From: Ferruginibacter sp.
GTDB taxonomy: Bacteria; Bacteroidota; Bacteroidia; Chitinophagales; Chitinophagaceae
Assembly: GCA_025350645.1 (NCBI GenBank)
Contig: JANXXM010000079.1
Coordinates: 1 to 56,862, forward strand
DNA length: 56,862 nt
Direction: 5' to 3'
Shown: positions 8,857 through 17,272 of the stretch, one piece after another
How positions within the stretch are numbered: position 1 is the stretch's first letter
Layout of the letters: each line of letters begins with the position of its first letter
The notes under the pieces: model-generated
Told to the model about the DNA's origin: nothing
The model's database searches: none
The model's input: the letters and a program-made list of their open reading frames with translations, nothing else
Program-made: the position numbers and the translations under genes

Positions 8857-9954
8857 TTACGCCAACTTATAAACCTTACCAGGCAACGATATTACTACAC
8901 CCTGCATTTCTAGCATGAGCAATGCATTTGCCACAGCACTGCTACTTAAGCCGCTTTTAAAATACAATTGGTCTATTTGTATTTGCTCCTGTTCGTTTAA
9001 TATATCGGTGATGGTTCTTTCATCAGGCGTAAGTTCAATAAACAATTCCCGCTGTTTTTTTATTTTTTTAGGTGTTATATCCCAGCTCATTATTTCTATC
9101 AAATCCTGTGCGCAGGTTATGAGTAAAGCCTTGTTATTTTTTATAAGATAATTACAACCTTCGCTGCGGCTGTCATTTACACGGCCTGGTATGGCAAAAA
9201 CATCTTTGTTATAACTGTTTGCAAGTTCTGCCGTAATAAGCGATCCGCCTTTTTTACTGCTTTCAATTACAATAAGTGCATCGCAATTGCCCGCCACTAT
9301 TCGGTTTCGGCGGGGAAAATTTTGTCTGTCAGGAGTTGTACCACTAATAAAATCTGTAAGTAACCCACCGGCAGATAGCATTTCTTTTGCAAGCATTTTG
9401 TTTTGTGCAGGGTAAATTTTATCCAACCCATGTGCAAGTACAGCAACGGTTTTTAAATTATTTTTAAGCGATGCTTTATGGGCAATCGTATCTATGCCAA
9501 AAGCAAGCCCACTCATTACAATTACATTTTGCTCCTGTAAATCTGCCACTACATTTTCGCAAACTGTTTTGCCATAATCCGAATTATTTCTTGTGCCTAC
9601 AATAGAAACTATTTTAGGCGCATTAAGATCTGCATTGCCTTTGTAATACAGCATGGTTGGGCTATCATAGCAGTTTAGTAATCGCTGAGGGTAATGCTCA
9701 TCTGTAATAAAATGAGTCGAAATTTTATTTTTTTCTATAAAGGAGATTTCTTCTTCGCAAATTTTAAAATCCGAAAAATGTTTTACAGATCTTGCTGCAA
9801 TAGTGCCAATACCATCAATTTTTTCCAGGGTTTTTTCAGAGGCTTTAAATACGGCGGCAGCATCACCAAAAGTTTCTAATAAAGCTTTTGCACGCACATC
9901 GCCTATATTGGGAATAAGGGTAAGTGCAATTTGATAAAGCAAGTCGTTTGGCAT
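8857..9954 (-). CDS. dprA: DNA-processing protein DprA
   Basis: DprA binds incoming single-stranded DNA and loads RecA during natural transformation. The 365-residue protein has the three-part family layout: an N-terminal helix-hairpin-helix/SAM-like region (IPNIGDVRAKALLETFG, then IDGIGTIAARSV, about 1-70), the Rossmann-like core (VSIVGTRNNSDYG, VMSGLAFGIDTIAHKA, FPRRNRIVAGNCDALIVIE, GSLITAELA, about 110-280) and a C-terminal winged helix (about 300-365). The DprA signature arginines and the GGSLITA segment are intact. A TATGTTTG box sits 4 bases before the ATG. It is followed on the same strand by guaB after 86 bases. Confidence 0.96.
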   Translation of the reverse strand: MPNDLLYQIALTLIPNIGDVRAKALLETFGDAAAVFKASEKTLEKIDGIGTIAARSVKHFSDFKICEEEISFIEKNKISTHFITDEHYPQRLLNCYDSPTMLYYKGNADLNAPKIVSIVGTRNNSDYGKTVCENVVADLQEQNVIVMSGLAFGIDTIAHKASLKNNLKTVAVLAHGLDKIYPAQNKMLAKEMLSAGGLLTDFISGTTPDRQNFPRRNRIVAGNCDALIVIESSKKGGSLITAELANSYNKDVFAIPGRVNDSRSEGCNYLIKNNKALLITCAQDLIEIMSWDITPKKIKKQRELFIELTPDERTITDILNEQEQIQIDQLYFKSGLSSSAVANALLMLEMQGVVISLPGKVYKLA

Positions 9955-9958
9955 TAAG

Positions 9959-9966
9959 CAAACATA
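9959..9966 (-). promoter_or_regulatory. Candidate -7 box of dprA
   Basis: TATGTTTG on the minus strand fits TAnnTTTG and lies 4 bases upstream of the dprA ATG, the same tight spacing as at guaB and folD. Confidence 0.45.
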
Positions 9967-9988
9967 AGGATTTTTAAAAATTGTAATG

Positions 9989-10235
9989 TTAACTGCAGGA
10001 AATAATTATTATTTTTTCATTATCAGCAGCATAAACGATGCTATGCTCATCATCTATTTTTCTGCTCCAAAACCCTTTTAAATCGCCTTTTAATAACTCT
10101 GCCTTTCCAATTCCTTCAAAGGGTTGTTTACTTATTGCCAAAAACTAAATGGCTATTTTCTTAAATTTTTAGATCAGTTTTTGACAAATATTTAAAATCT
10201 TCTGCAGTATTTTTTTCTAAAAGAATATTTCTCAT
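9989..10235 (-). pseudogene. yoeB: Decayed YoeB/Txe-family mRNA interferase toxin
   Basis: Reading the minus strand from the ATG at 10235 gives MRNILLEKNTAEDFKYLSK..., the typical start of a YoeB toxin, which soon meets a TAA. Homology resumes in another frame (LRKIAI, a TAG, then FLAISKQPFEGIGKAE) and continues through LLKGDLKGFWSRKIDDEH and SIVYAADNEKIIIISC to a stop at 9989-9991. The family hallmarks PFEGIGK, LKGDLxGFWSRKIDDEH and the C-terminal IIIIxC are unmistakable, but one frameshift and one nonsense codon break the gene and the usual terminal His-Tyr residues are lost. In intact systems YoeB is a ribosome-dependent endoribonuclease neutralised by YefM. A remnant of the matching antitoxin lies directly upstream. 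Confidence 0.85.
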
Positions 10236-10239
10236 TTGC

Positions 10240-10495
10240 CATCATCATTTGGTATAATTTCGTTGTCAGATATGGAAAATGCGTTAAGAGAATATTTTCT
10301 TTTAATTTTTTATAGCTTCCAGTAATCTTTTTTTACAGTAGTATCACTTAGCAGATATGCAGTTTCGTCATCATCGTCTTCATAAATATAAAAATGTAAA
10401 GCAATTTTTTTTCCTTTAAAAGGATTGTCTTGTAAAATCTAGAAGGCTGTCGTTAATTTAGTCTGCCTGTTTTCTTACGAGGGTATCCATTGCAT
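10240..10495 (-). pseudogene. yefM: Decayed YefM/Phd-type antitoxin remnant
   Basis: Minus-strand reading from about 10495 gives a broken frame with stops, but it contains YEDDDDETAYLLSDTTVKK. After a one-base frameshift this continues RLLEAIKN. E-T-x-Y-L-L-S followed by a (K)RLLEAI helix is the characteristic C-terminal part of YefM antitoxins. It immediately precedes the YoeB remnant, in the normal antitoxin-toxin order. The N-terminal DNA-binding half is unrecognisable. With the toxin remnant it explains most of the 563-base gap between dprA and the next gene. Boundaries are approximate. Confidence 0.6.
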
Positions 10496-10517
10496 TTATT
10501 TTTGTGTAAACTTAATT

Positions 10518-12452
10518 TTAATTAGTTATCACAGTCAATTCTGTTCTCCTGTTTTTTGCTCTTCCGTGTTCTGTTGCATTTAATTCTACAGGATTTGCTT
10601 CGCCAAAACCTTTGCCAGACAGGCGTTTTGCGCCAATACCTTTGTTTTGTAAGTAGGCAACTACTGCCTTGGCCCTGTTTACACTCAGTAATAAATTATC
10701 TGTGGGTTTGCCCACATTATCTGTGTAACCACTTATTAAAATAATCAGTTTTGGATTTTCATTCATCAGCAAAACAACTTTGTCTAATTCTGCATAAGAT
10801 GTTTTTTCCAGTTCAAATTTTTTGGAGGCAAAGAAAATATTATTCAGTATAACAGAAGCACCGGTCTCAATGGGTTGTAATAGTATATTTATTACCCTCG
10901 GCGAGTCAGCAATTTCTCCCGCCAGGCTAAAATTTTCTGAATAAAATAAATACCCTTTTTTATTTACTGTAAATGCATAATTTTTTCCTGAGGGTAAAGT
11001 AGTAAGGTAATTTCCATCTTCATTTGTTTGCAATGTAGAAAGTATATAGCCGGAATCTATTGTTCTTAGTTCAACCGAGGATGGAAGTCCTTCATTTGTT
11101 TTCTTATCATAAATTTTTCCTTTTACCCACAGTGTTTTTAATGCTTTAATATTATCCCTTAATTCAAAGCTGTACAAGTCCAACCCATTTTTATAATTTC
11201 CTTTATCGCTTGCATAATAAGCTGTTTTACCATCTGCAGCCACAATAAGAGATCCTTCATCATCAATTGTATTTATAGGATAGCCAAGGTTTTCCGGCAT
11301 TTGCCATTTTCCGGTTTCATTTTTTCTTACTACAAAAAGATCACTCATACCATAGCCAGCACGCCCATTGCTATTAAAGTACAAGGTTTGATTATCTGCG
11401 TGTATGTAAGGGCAGCCATCGTCACCGGCTGTATTTATAGTTGCTCCTAAATTTTCGGGTTTGCTCCACTGTCCTTTTTCATTACGGTGTGTTACCCATA
11501 TATCTGATCCGCCAAAACCGCCGGGTCTTGTGCTGCTAAAATATAAATCTCTTTTATCCGGCGATAAAGATGGTGCGCTTTCCCATGCTTCTGTATTCAC
11601 TATTCTTCCCAGATTTTCAGCCTCATTCCACTCTCCGTTTTTATTTTTATAGGAAATATAAAGGTCGCAACTTCCTTCTCCCTCGGGGTAATTGCAACCG
11701 GTAAAAATAAGCCATTGCCCATCCTGCGAAATGTTTTGTGCGCCCTCATTAAAGTTTGTATTTAGCCGGCCCTTAACCGGTGTAGCTTTTTGCCACACAG
11801 CATTTATTTTATTACTTTCATAAAAATCTTCGTCGCTGTTTACTCTTCTGTTAAAAATCATTTTGTTTCCATCTACAGTAATGGAGGGGAGATATTCTAA
11901 GTAGGTTGTGTTGATGCTGTCTCCCATATTTTGCGGGTTAAATATATATCCTTTTGCAGGATGCTCTTTTGCATATTCTACTGCAAATTCGTAATTGCTT
12001 TTTCTACTATTTGCAGCCTTAATTGTTCGTGGATTTAAATTGCGATTTTCCAGAAATTTATTTACAATTTCCAATGCTTTTTCAAAATTGCCACTGCCCG
12101 CAAGCGAGATGGAATATTGCAATAAACTTGCCTGTGCATATACTGTATCTTTTGTAAATGCAGTTTCATAATCTGCAATAGCCATACTGTAATTTTTCAT
12201 CTTGGCATATACATCTGCACGGGCAAGGTTTGCATCAATATATTTTGGCTCTGCTTTTAGTGCATCTGTAAGGTGCGCAATAGATTCAGCGTATTTGCCA
12301 GAAGTTACTTCTTCGTAAGCAAACTGGTATAAATAAGATGCTTTTTTATTTATTTTTTCTGGATTGTACCATTGTGCTTTTGATAGCGCCGGTGTAATAA
12401 AAAAAGAAATAATAATTGCTGTAGAATATATTTTTATGTGAAGTTTTTTCAT
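10518..12452 (-). CDS. PorE-like envelope protein: TPR, PD40 propeller, carboxypeptidase-regulatory-like and OmpA domains
   Basis: A 644-residue exported protein with a signal peptide ending near ALSKAQW. Domains in order: TPR repeats (about 35-165), a PD40/WD40-like propeller (about 180-440, with repeated blades such as SPDKRDLYFSSTRPGGFGGSD), a carboxypeptidase regulatory-like domain (about 455-530, VKGKIYDKKTNEGLPSSVEL) and a C-terminal OmpA peptidoglycan-binding domain (about 540-644, with ISGYTDNVGKPTDNLLLS and NRRTELTVI). This four-part order is that of PorE, a periplasmic component of the type IX secretion system that anchors to peptidoglycan. Bacteroidota also encode many paralogues of the same layout, so a true PorE role is inference. 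It stands alone on the minus strand, with the decayed toxin-antitoxin locus downstream. Confidence 0.82.
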   Translation of the reverse strand: MKKLHIKIYSTAIIISFFITPALSKAQWYNPEKINKKASYLYQFAYEEVTSGKYAESIAHLTDALKAEPKYIDANLARADVYAKMKNYSMAIADYETAFTKDTVYAQASLLQYSISLAGSGNFEKALEIVNKFLENRNLNPRTIKAANSRKSNYEFAVEYAKEHPAKGYIFNPQNMGDSINTTYLEYLPSITVDGNKMIFNRRVNSDEDFYESNKINAVWQKATPVKGRLNTNFNEGAQNISQDGQWLIFTGCNYPEGEGSCDLYISYKNKNGEWNEAENLGRIVNTEAWESAPSLSPDKRDLYFSSTRPGGFGGSDIWVTHRNEKGQWSKPENLGATINTAGDDGCPYIHADNQTLYFNSNGRAGYGMSDLFVVRKNETGKWQMPENLGYPINTIDDEGSLIVAADGKTAYYASDKGNYKNGLDLYSFELRDNIKALKTLWVKGKIYDKKTNEGLPSSVELRTIDSGYILSTLQTNEDGNYLTTLPSGKNYAFTVNKKGYLFYSENFSLAGEIADSPRVINILLQPIETGASVILNNIFFASKKFELEKTSYAELDKVVLLMNENPKLIILISGYTDNVGKPTDNLLLSVNRAKAVVAYLQNKGIGAKRLSGKGFGEANPVELNATEHGRAKNRRTELTVITN

Positions 12453-12624
12453 TGAATTTTAAATATCAATGAAGATAATTTTAATGGGTAAAGTTTTGAT
12501 TGAAATTCTGTTAATTTTTTATTTAAAGCACCGCAAAAAGTAGAAAGCTGTGTAACTACGGGAAGTAGTTTTCTTAAATTCTTTTCTTTGGGTTTATGCA
12601 TTTATATGTTGTTCCTATTTTCAC

Positions 12625-13245
12625 TTATGGCACATTTATGTATTTGTGCAACTGCAACGATAATTCCCATTGCGGATTTTCTTTGATGTACTCAATCATT
12701 AATGGCGTAACATCTGCATTCCGGCTCCACTCTGGCTGTAAATATAATTTGCAATTTGGCGAAACCTGTGCGGCATATTCTTCCGCCCATTTAAAATCGC
12801 TTTTATTAAAAATAACCACCTTTAGTTCATTTGCATTGGGTAATACTTCGGGCAATGGTGCTTTAAATTTTTTTGGCGAAAGGCATATCCAGTCCCACGA
12901 ACCAGAGAGTGGCGAGGAACCTGATGTTTCAATATTCGTTTCCAAACCCTGCTGCTGTAATTTTTCAGTAAGCAGCTTAAGGTTGTGCATCAGTGGTTCA
13001 CCGCCTGTAATAACCACCATTTCCGCAGCAGTATTTTTTACTTCTTTTACGAGTGTTTCTATTTCGATTAAACGGTGTTTTGTAGCATCCCAACTATCTT
13101 TTACATCGCACCAAACGCAGCCTACATCGCATCCGCCAAGTCGTATAAAATATGCAGCCCTGCCCTGGTGAAAACCTTCGCCCTGTATGGTGTAAAAACT
13201 CTCCATTACAGGTAAAGATGTTTGTATTTCTATTATTTGTTCCAA
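12625..13245 (-). CDS. queE: 7-carboxy-7-deazaguanine synthase (radical SAM)
   Basis: QueE is the radical SAM enzyme that converts 6-carboxytetrahydropterin to 7-carboxy-7-deazaguanine in queuosine precursor synthesis. The 206-residue protein carries the substrate-side FYTIQGEGFHQGRAAYFIRL, the cluster motif C39-x3-C43-x2-C46 (GGCDVGCVWCDVKDSWD), ITGGEPLMH, an ETSGS strand and a C-terminal LQLHKYINVP. The start used is TTG at 13245, because conserved residues (LPVMESFYTIQGEG) begin upstream of the first internal ATG at 13206. It begins 6 bases after the folD stop, so folD and queE form an operon. I see no defect. Confidence 0.93.
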   Translation of the reverse strand: MEQIIEIQTSLPVMESFYTIQGEGFHQGRAAYFIRLGGCDVGCVWCDVKDSWDATKHRLIEIETLVKEVKNTAAEMVVITGGEPLMHNLKLLTEKLQQQGLETNIETSGSSPLSGSWDWICLSPKKFKAPLPEVLPNANELKVVIFNKSDFKWAEEYAAQVSPNCKLYLQPEWSRNADVTPLMIEYIKENPQWELSLQLHKYINVP

Positions 13246-13251
13246 ATTTTT

Positions 13252-14130
13252 TTATTTAATTTTTCTTGTTGCTGCAGCAAAAGTATTTTTTAACAATGCA
13301 GCAATGGTCATCAATCCTACACCACCTGGCACTGGTGTTATGTAGCTGCATTTTGGCGCTACGTTTACAAAATCTACATCCCCTTTTATGGCAAAGCCAG
13401 ATTTTTTTGTTTTGTCTGTAACCCTTGTTATGCCTACATCTATCACCACTGCATTTTCTCTTACCATGTGTGCTTTTAAAAAGCCTGGTGTGCCGAGTGC
13501 AGCTACAATAATATCTGCTTCCATACAAATTTTTTCCAGATTTTTCGTTCGGCTATGGCATAAGGTTACAGTGCAGTTTCCGGGGTTTGTATTTTGGCTC
13601 AGTAAAATGCTCATCGGTCTTCCTACAATATTACTTCTACCAATAACTACTGCATGTTTTCCTTCGGTTTCTATGTTATAATATTTTAATAAAAGCATTA
13701 CCCCAAAAGGCGTTGCAGGTATAAAAGTTTCTAACCCTTGTACGAGTTTACCCACACTTACTGGGTGAAATCCATCCACATCTTTTGAAGGATGTATAAG
13801 GTTTATAATATTGCTTTCGTTAATTTGTTTGGGTAAAGGAAGCTGTACCAAAATGCCATCCACATCATCATCCTCGTTTAGTTTTTTTATAGCAGCAATT
13901 AATGTTTCTTCAGTAACATCTATATCAAAGCGAATCATGGTACTTTTAAAACCAACTTCTTCACAGCTTCTTATTTTATTTGCCACGTATGTTTCGCTTG
14001 CACCATCCGTGCCTGCCAGTATTGCTGCAAGATGAGGTATTTTATTGTTTTCATTTTTAAGAAGTATGGTTTGCTGTTTTATCTCATTTTTTACAGCTAG
14101 CGCTACTATCTTACCGTCTAAAATTTGCAT
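13252..14130 (-). CDS. folD: Methylenetetrahydrofolate dehydrogenase/cyclohydrolase
   Basis: FolD interconverts 5,10-methylene-, methenyl- and 10-formyl-tetrahydrofolate, supplying one-carbon units for purines and thymidylate. The protein of 292 residues is full length. The start is ATG at 14130 (MQILDGKIVALAVK); a longer in-frame extension to 14181 overlaps the promoter and has no family character. Seen: the Tyr-x3-Lys catalytic pair (Y48, K52 in YVANKI), DGILVQLPLP, SKDVDGFHP, the NADP-binding GRSNIVGRPMSILL and the C-terminal PVPGGVGLMT. queE follows 6 bases downstream. A TAATTTTG box lies 5 bases upstream of the ATG. Confidence 0.96.
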   Translation of the reverse strand: MQILDGKIVALAVKNEIKQQTILLKNENNKIPHLAAILAGTDGASETYVANKIRSCEEVGFKSTMIRFDIDVTEETLIAAIKKLNEDDDVDGILVQLPLPKQINESNIINLIHPSKDVDGFHPVSVGKLVQGLETFIPATPFGVMLLLKYYNIETEGKHAVVIGRSNIVGRPMSILLSQNTNPGNCTVTLCHSRTKNLEKICMEADIIVAALGTPGFLKAHMVRENAVVIDVGITRVTDKTKKSGFAIKGDVDFVNVAPKCSYITPVPGGVGLMTIAALLKNTFAAATRKIK

Positions 14131-14135
14131 AAGCG

Positions 14136-14143
14136 CAAAATTA
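14136..14143 (-). promoter_or_regulatory. Candidate -7 box of folD-queE
   Basis: TAATTTTG on the minus strand fits TAnnTTTG and ends 5 bases before the folD ATG. The divergent gene starting near 14233 has its own weaker box, TATCTTGT, at 14202-14209. Confidence 0.45.
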
Positions 14144-14232
14144 TAAAAACTATTGCAACCAATTATATAAATACACAGCACATATATTAATCAAATTAAT
14201 TTATCTTGTATTTATTAAAATCAACTACTGCT

Positions 14233-15069
14233 TTGAGAAAAAAAATTTACCTGCTTTGGCTACAGTTAATATTGGTTTGCCATGCCTTTACTTCATTTGC
14301 TCAATCCCTGAGATACAGCATCAGCATGCCTTACATAAGCCTTGGTGCATATACTACCAAACAAAATGATCCCTTCTCTTTTACCAGTAACCAGGCAGCA
14401 CTGGCACAAACAAAAATTGCAGGTGTGGGTGTTTATGGAGAGAGAAGATTTTTATTAGCAGAGAACAGTGTTTATGGTATAGCGGCTGCATTTCCCTCTG
14501 CACTGGGAAATTTTGGGGTACAGATAAATTATGCCGGTGCTGCTAATTTTAGTGAACAAAAAGCAGGTATTGCCTTTGCAAGGTCTCTTGGAAGCAAGGT
14601 TGATGTGGGCATTCAGTTTAATTATTATGGCTATCGTATTCCTGCATACAACAATGCATCAGCCTTAAATGTTGAAGCAGGCGCTATTGTCCATGTATCA
14701 GAAAAGTTGAATGCAGGTATACATGTTTACAATCCTGTTGGGGGTAAATTAGATAAAACCACTAACGAAAAATTAGCGTCTGCATATAAATTTGGTGTAG
14801 GTTATGATGCATCAGATAATTTTTATGTAAGTACGGAATTAGTAAAAGAAGAAGATAAGCCTATTAATGCAACAGGCGGTATACAATATCATTTTAAAAA
14901 ACAATTTTTTGTAAGAGCAGGCTTTAGAAGCGATACCAACAGTGGCTTTGGCGGCTTCGGGTTTAAATATAAAAATTTGAGATTAGATGTATCAGCGGGG
15001 TTTCACCAGCTTTTGGGAGTGTCGCCGGGCCTGTTGCTTGTATATAATTTTAAAGATGATAGCAAATGA
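14233..15069 (+). CDS. Outer-membrane beta-barrel protein, PorV/FadL-like
   Basis: About 278 residues with a signal peptide (MRKKIYLLWLQLILVCHAF, cleavage near SFAQ) and a Gly/aromatic-rich beta-rich body. The early segment DPFSFTSNQAALAQ resembles the NPA-LA segment at the start of PorV/PorQ and FadL-type barrels; later strands (VDVGIQFNYYGYRIP, KFGVGYDASDNFYVS, LLVYNF) alternate as in a barrel. No ATG is available. TTG at 14233 is preferred over TTG at 14206 because a candidate -7 box occupies 14202-14209. The stop overlaps the next gene's ATG as ATGA (15066-15069), so the two are translationally coupled. The specific function is unknown and the PorV-like label is tentative. Confidence 0.6.
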   Translation: MRKKIYLLWLQLILVCHAFTSFAQSLRYSISMPYISLGAYTTKQNDPFSFTSNQAALAQTKIAGVGVYGERRFLLAENSVYGIAAAFPSALGNFGVQINYAGAANFSEQKAGIAFARSLGSKVDVGIQFNYYGYRIPAYNNASALNVEAGAIVHVSEKLNAGIHVYNPVGGKLDKTTNEKLASAYKFGVGYDASDNFYVSTELVKEEDKPINATGGIQYHFKKQFFVRAGFRSDTNSGFGGFGFKYKNLRLDVSAGFHQLLGVSPGLLLVYNFKDDSK

Positions 15070-17129
15070 GAAAAGTTATATGCTACAGTTTATTTTTCTT
15101 TGTTTGTGCAGGTATAAATGCACAGGTAAAAGAGCCTGCATCCAACAGCAATACAGAGCAGCAACTTGAAAATATTACCGAAAATAATGCGGATGTAGAA
15201 ACGGAAGACGATTCGTATTTGCAGGAAATGGCTCAGTATCAAAAGAACCCGATAAATATAAATACAGCTTCAGAATCTATGTTGAAAAATCTTAGGGTTT
15301 TAAGCCCTGTACAAATTCAAAATCTTATTGATTACAAAAATCTTTTAGGCAAACTCATTAATATTTACGAGCTACAGGCTGTGCCTGGTTGGGATATTGC
15401 AACCATACAAAAAATAAGAGGGTATGTTGTTGTTAATGACGACCCAGCTATTTTTACATCTCTAAAAAAACGAATGCATGGCGGAGACAATACGTTGTTA
15501 GCAAGGCTTTCGCAGGTGTTGGAAAAATCGCAGGGTTATAAAATTGATCCTGCCGCGGGTAAAAATTATTACCAAGGTTCGCCACAAAAATTATTTTTGC
15601 GATACCGGTATAATTACAAAAATCTATTGCAATATGGTATAATAGCAGAAAAAGATGCGGGAGAGCAATTTTTTAAAGGGTCACAAAAACAAGGCTTTGA
15701 TTTTTATTCTGCACACTTTTTTTTGAGTAAAGCAGGTATCATAAAATCACTTGCTTTGGGAGACTTTACGGTAAATATGGGGCAGGGGCTTACCCAATGG
15801 ATGAGCCTTGCATTTAAAAAGGGACCAGATGTACTTTCTACTAAAAGGCAGGCAGATATTCTGCGGCCTTACAACTCTGCAGGAGAAATAAATTTTCATC
15901 GGGGTGTAGGCCTTACGCTTGCAAAAGGCAAATGGGAGGCAACTCTTTTTGGCTCCTACAAAAATGTAGATGCAAACTTTATTACAGATACTTCGCAAAC
16001 TGCAGAAGATTTTGTTTCGTCGCTGCAAATATCCGGTTTTCACCGCACCAAAAGTGAAGTGGCAGATAAGGGTATTCAAAAACAACTGGCATTTGGCGGT
16101 AATTTTTCTTACCTAATAAAAAGGCTGCATGTAGGAATAAATGCTATTCAATACAATTTTAAATATCCATTGCAAAAACAGGCAGATCCATATAACCTGT
16201 ATGCACTCTCCGGTAAAAGTTTTGGAAATTATAGTGTTGATTATGGATATACTTATAAAAACATGCACTTTTATGGTGAAGCCGCTGCTACAGATAAAAA
16301 GTATACCGCATTTATAAATGGTATATTGATAAGCACTGCAGCAAATGTAGATATGAGCTTTGTATACCGGAATATTTCCAAAGGCTATCAATCTTTATAC
16401 ACAAGTGCATTTACAGAAAACAGTTTACCTACAAATGAAAAAGGATTCCTCTCTGGTATAACAGTTAGGCCTACCGCTGCCTGGCGTGTGGATGCATACG
16501 CAGATTTTTATAGATTTCCCTGGTTAAAATACAGGATAAATGCACCAACAACCGGCTCAGATTTTTTAATACAGTTTACTTATACTCCGAGCAAATTTTT
16601 TGAGATGTATGCCCGCTTTAAGTCAGAAACAAAATCTATCAATTATAATCCGGATAACATCACCTTAAGCCCGGTAATACCGCAGCCAAAACAAAATTTT
16701 CGAACACAATTTTCTTATAAATTAAGCAGAGAGTTTACATTTCGCAGCAGGGCAGAAGCTGTATGGTACGATAAAAAAGGGCAAGCTGCAGAGAATGGAT
16801 TTCTTTTATATGGCGATGTGTTGTATACGCCTTATTTAAAACCATATTCGGGCAATATTCGCCTTCAATATTTTGAAACAGATGGATATAACAGCCGCTT
16901 ATATGCTTATGAAAATGATGTATTATTCAGTTATTCTATCCCTTTATTTTATGGAAAAGGGTATCGGTATTACATAAATTTTAATATGGATCTAACAAAG
17001 AAGATTACTGCATGGATAAAGTTATCCCGGTATGTATATATAAATAACACTACTATTGGATCAACATTGGATCTTATCAATAAAAACCATAAAACTGAAA
17101 TAAAGTGTCAGCTATTGTATAAGCTTTAA
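15066..17129 (+). CDS. Helix-hairpin-helix protein with large outer-membrane barrel-like domain
   Basis: A 687-residue exported protein: signal peptide (MRKVICYSLFFFVCAGINA), an acidic linker (about 20-55), a ComEA-like helix-hairpin-helix pair (about 60-125: NINTASESMLKNLRVLSP, then INIYELQAVPGWDIATIQK) and a long Tyr/Gly-rich beta-strand region (about 150-687) ending in YKL. HhH modules bind DNA in ComEA, but in these barrel proteins binding is not demonstrated; here the module could be a periplasmic plug or anchor. It is translationally coupled to the preceding barrel gene, so the two products probably act together at the outer membrane. A hairpin with a T-run follows at 17179-17218. Confidence 0.7.
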   Translation: MRKVICYSLFFFVCAGINAQVKEPASNSNTEQQLENITENNADVETEDDSYLQEMAQYQKNPININTASESMLKNLRVLSPVQIQNLIDYKNLLGKLINIYELQAVPGWDIATIQKIRGYVVVNDDPAIFTSLKKRMHGGDNTLLARLSQVLEKSQGYKIDPAAGKNYYQGSPQKLFLRYRYNYKNLLQYGIIAEKDAGEQFFKGSQKQGFDFYSAHFFLSKAGIIKSLALGDFTVNMGQGLTQWMSLAFKKGPDVLSTKRQADILRPYNSAGEINFHRGVGLTLAKGKWEATLFGSYKNVDANFITDTSQTAEDFVSSLQISGFHRTKSEVADKGIQKQLAFGGNFSYLIKRLHVGINAIQYNFKYPLQKQADPYNLYALSGKSFGNYSVDYGYTYKNMHFYGEAAATDKKYTAFINGILISTAANVDMSFVYRNISKGYQSLYTSAFTENSLPTNEKGFLSGITVRPTAAWRVDAYADFYRFPWLKYRINAPTTGSDFLIQFTYTPSKFFEMYARFKSETKSINYNPDNITLSPVIPQPKQNFRTQFSYKLSREFTFRSRAEAVWYDKKGQAAENGFLLYGDVLYTPYLKPYSGNIRLQYFETDGYNSRLYAYENDVLFSYSIPLFYGKGYRYYINFNMDLTKKITAWIKLSRYVYINNTTIGSTLDLINKNHKTEIKCQLLYKL

Positions 17130-17178
17130 CAATATTTAAGATTTTATGCAGCGGTTTATGTTATTGTGCTGTCACTAT

Positions 17179-17218
17179 ATTGTTAAGAAAAATATGCTTT
17201 TTAATTAACAATTTTTTT
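17179..17218 (+). terminator. Rho-independent terminator
   Basis: Stem ATTGTTAA / TTAACAAT enclosing a second small stem (AAAAA / TTTTT), followed by a T-run at 17212-17218. It lies 50 bases after the HhH gene and before susC. Confidence 0.6.
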
Positions 17219-17272
17219 ACGTTTAAAAAATATCCTTATTTTTACAATTCATTAAACCTTAATTTTTTGCTA

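Noticed and set aside
12554-12570. Hairpin AACTAC-GGGAA-GTAGTT as a queE terminator
   Set aside because: The stem is short and no T-run follows it on the queE strand.
12596-13171. A 191-codon plus-strand frame opposite queE
   Set aside because: It mirrors the intact queE gene and has biased, non-protein-like composition.
14131-14181. N-terminal extension of folD
   Set aside because: The extra 17 residues overlap the promoter box and do not resemble FolD, whose normal start is MQILDGK.
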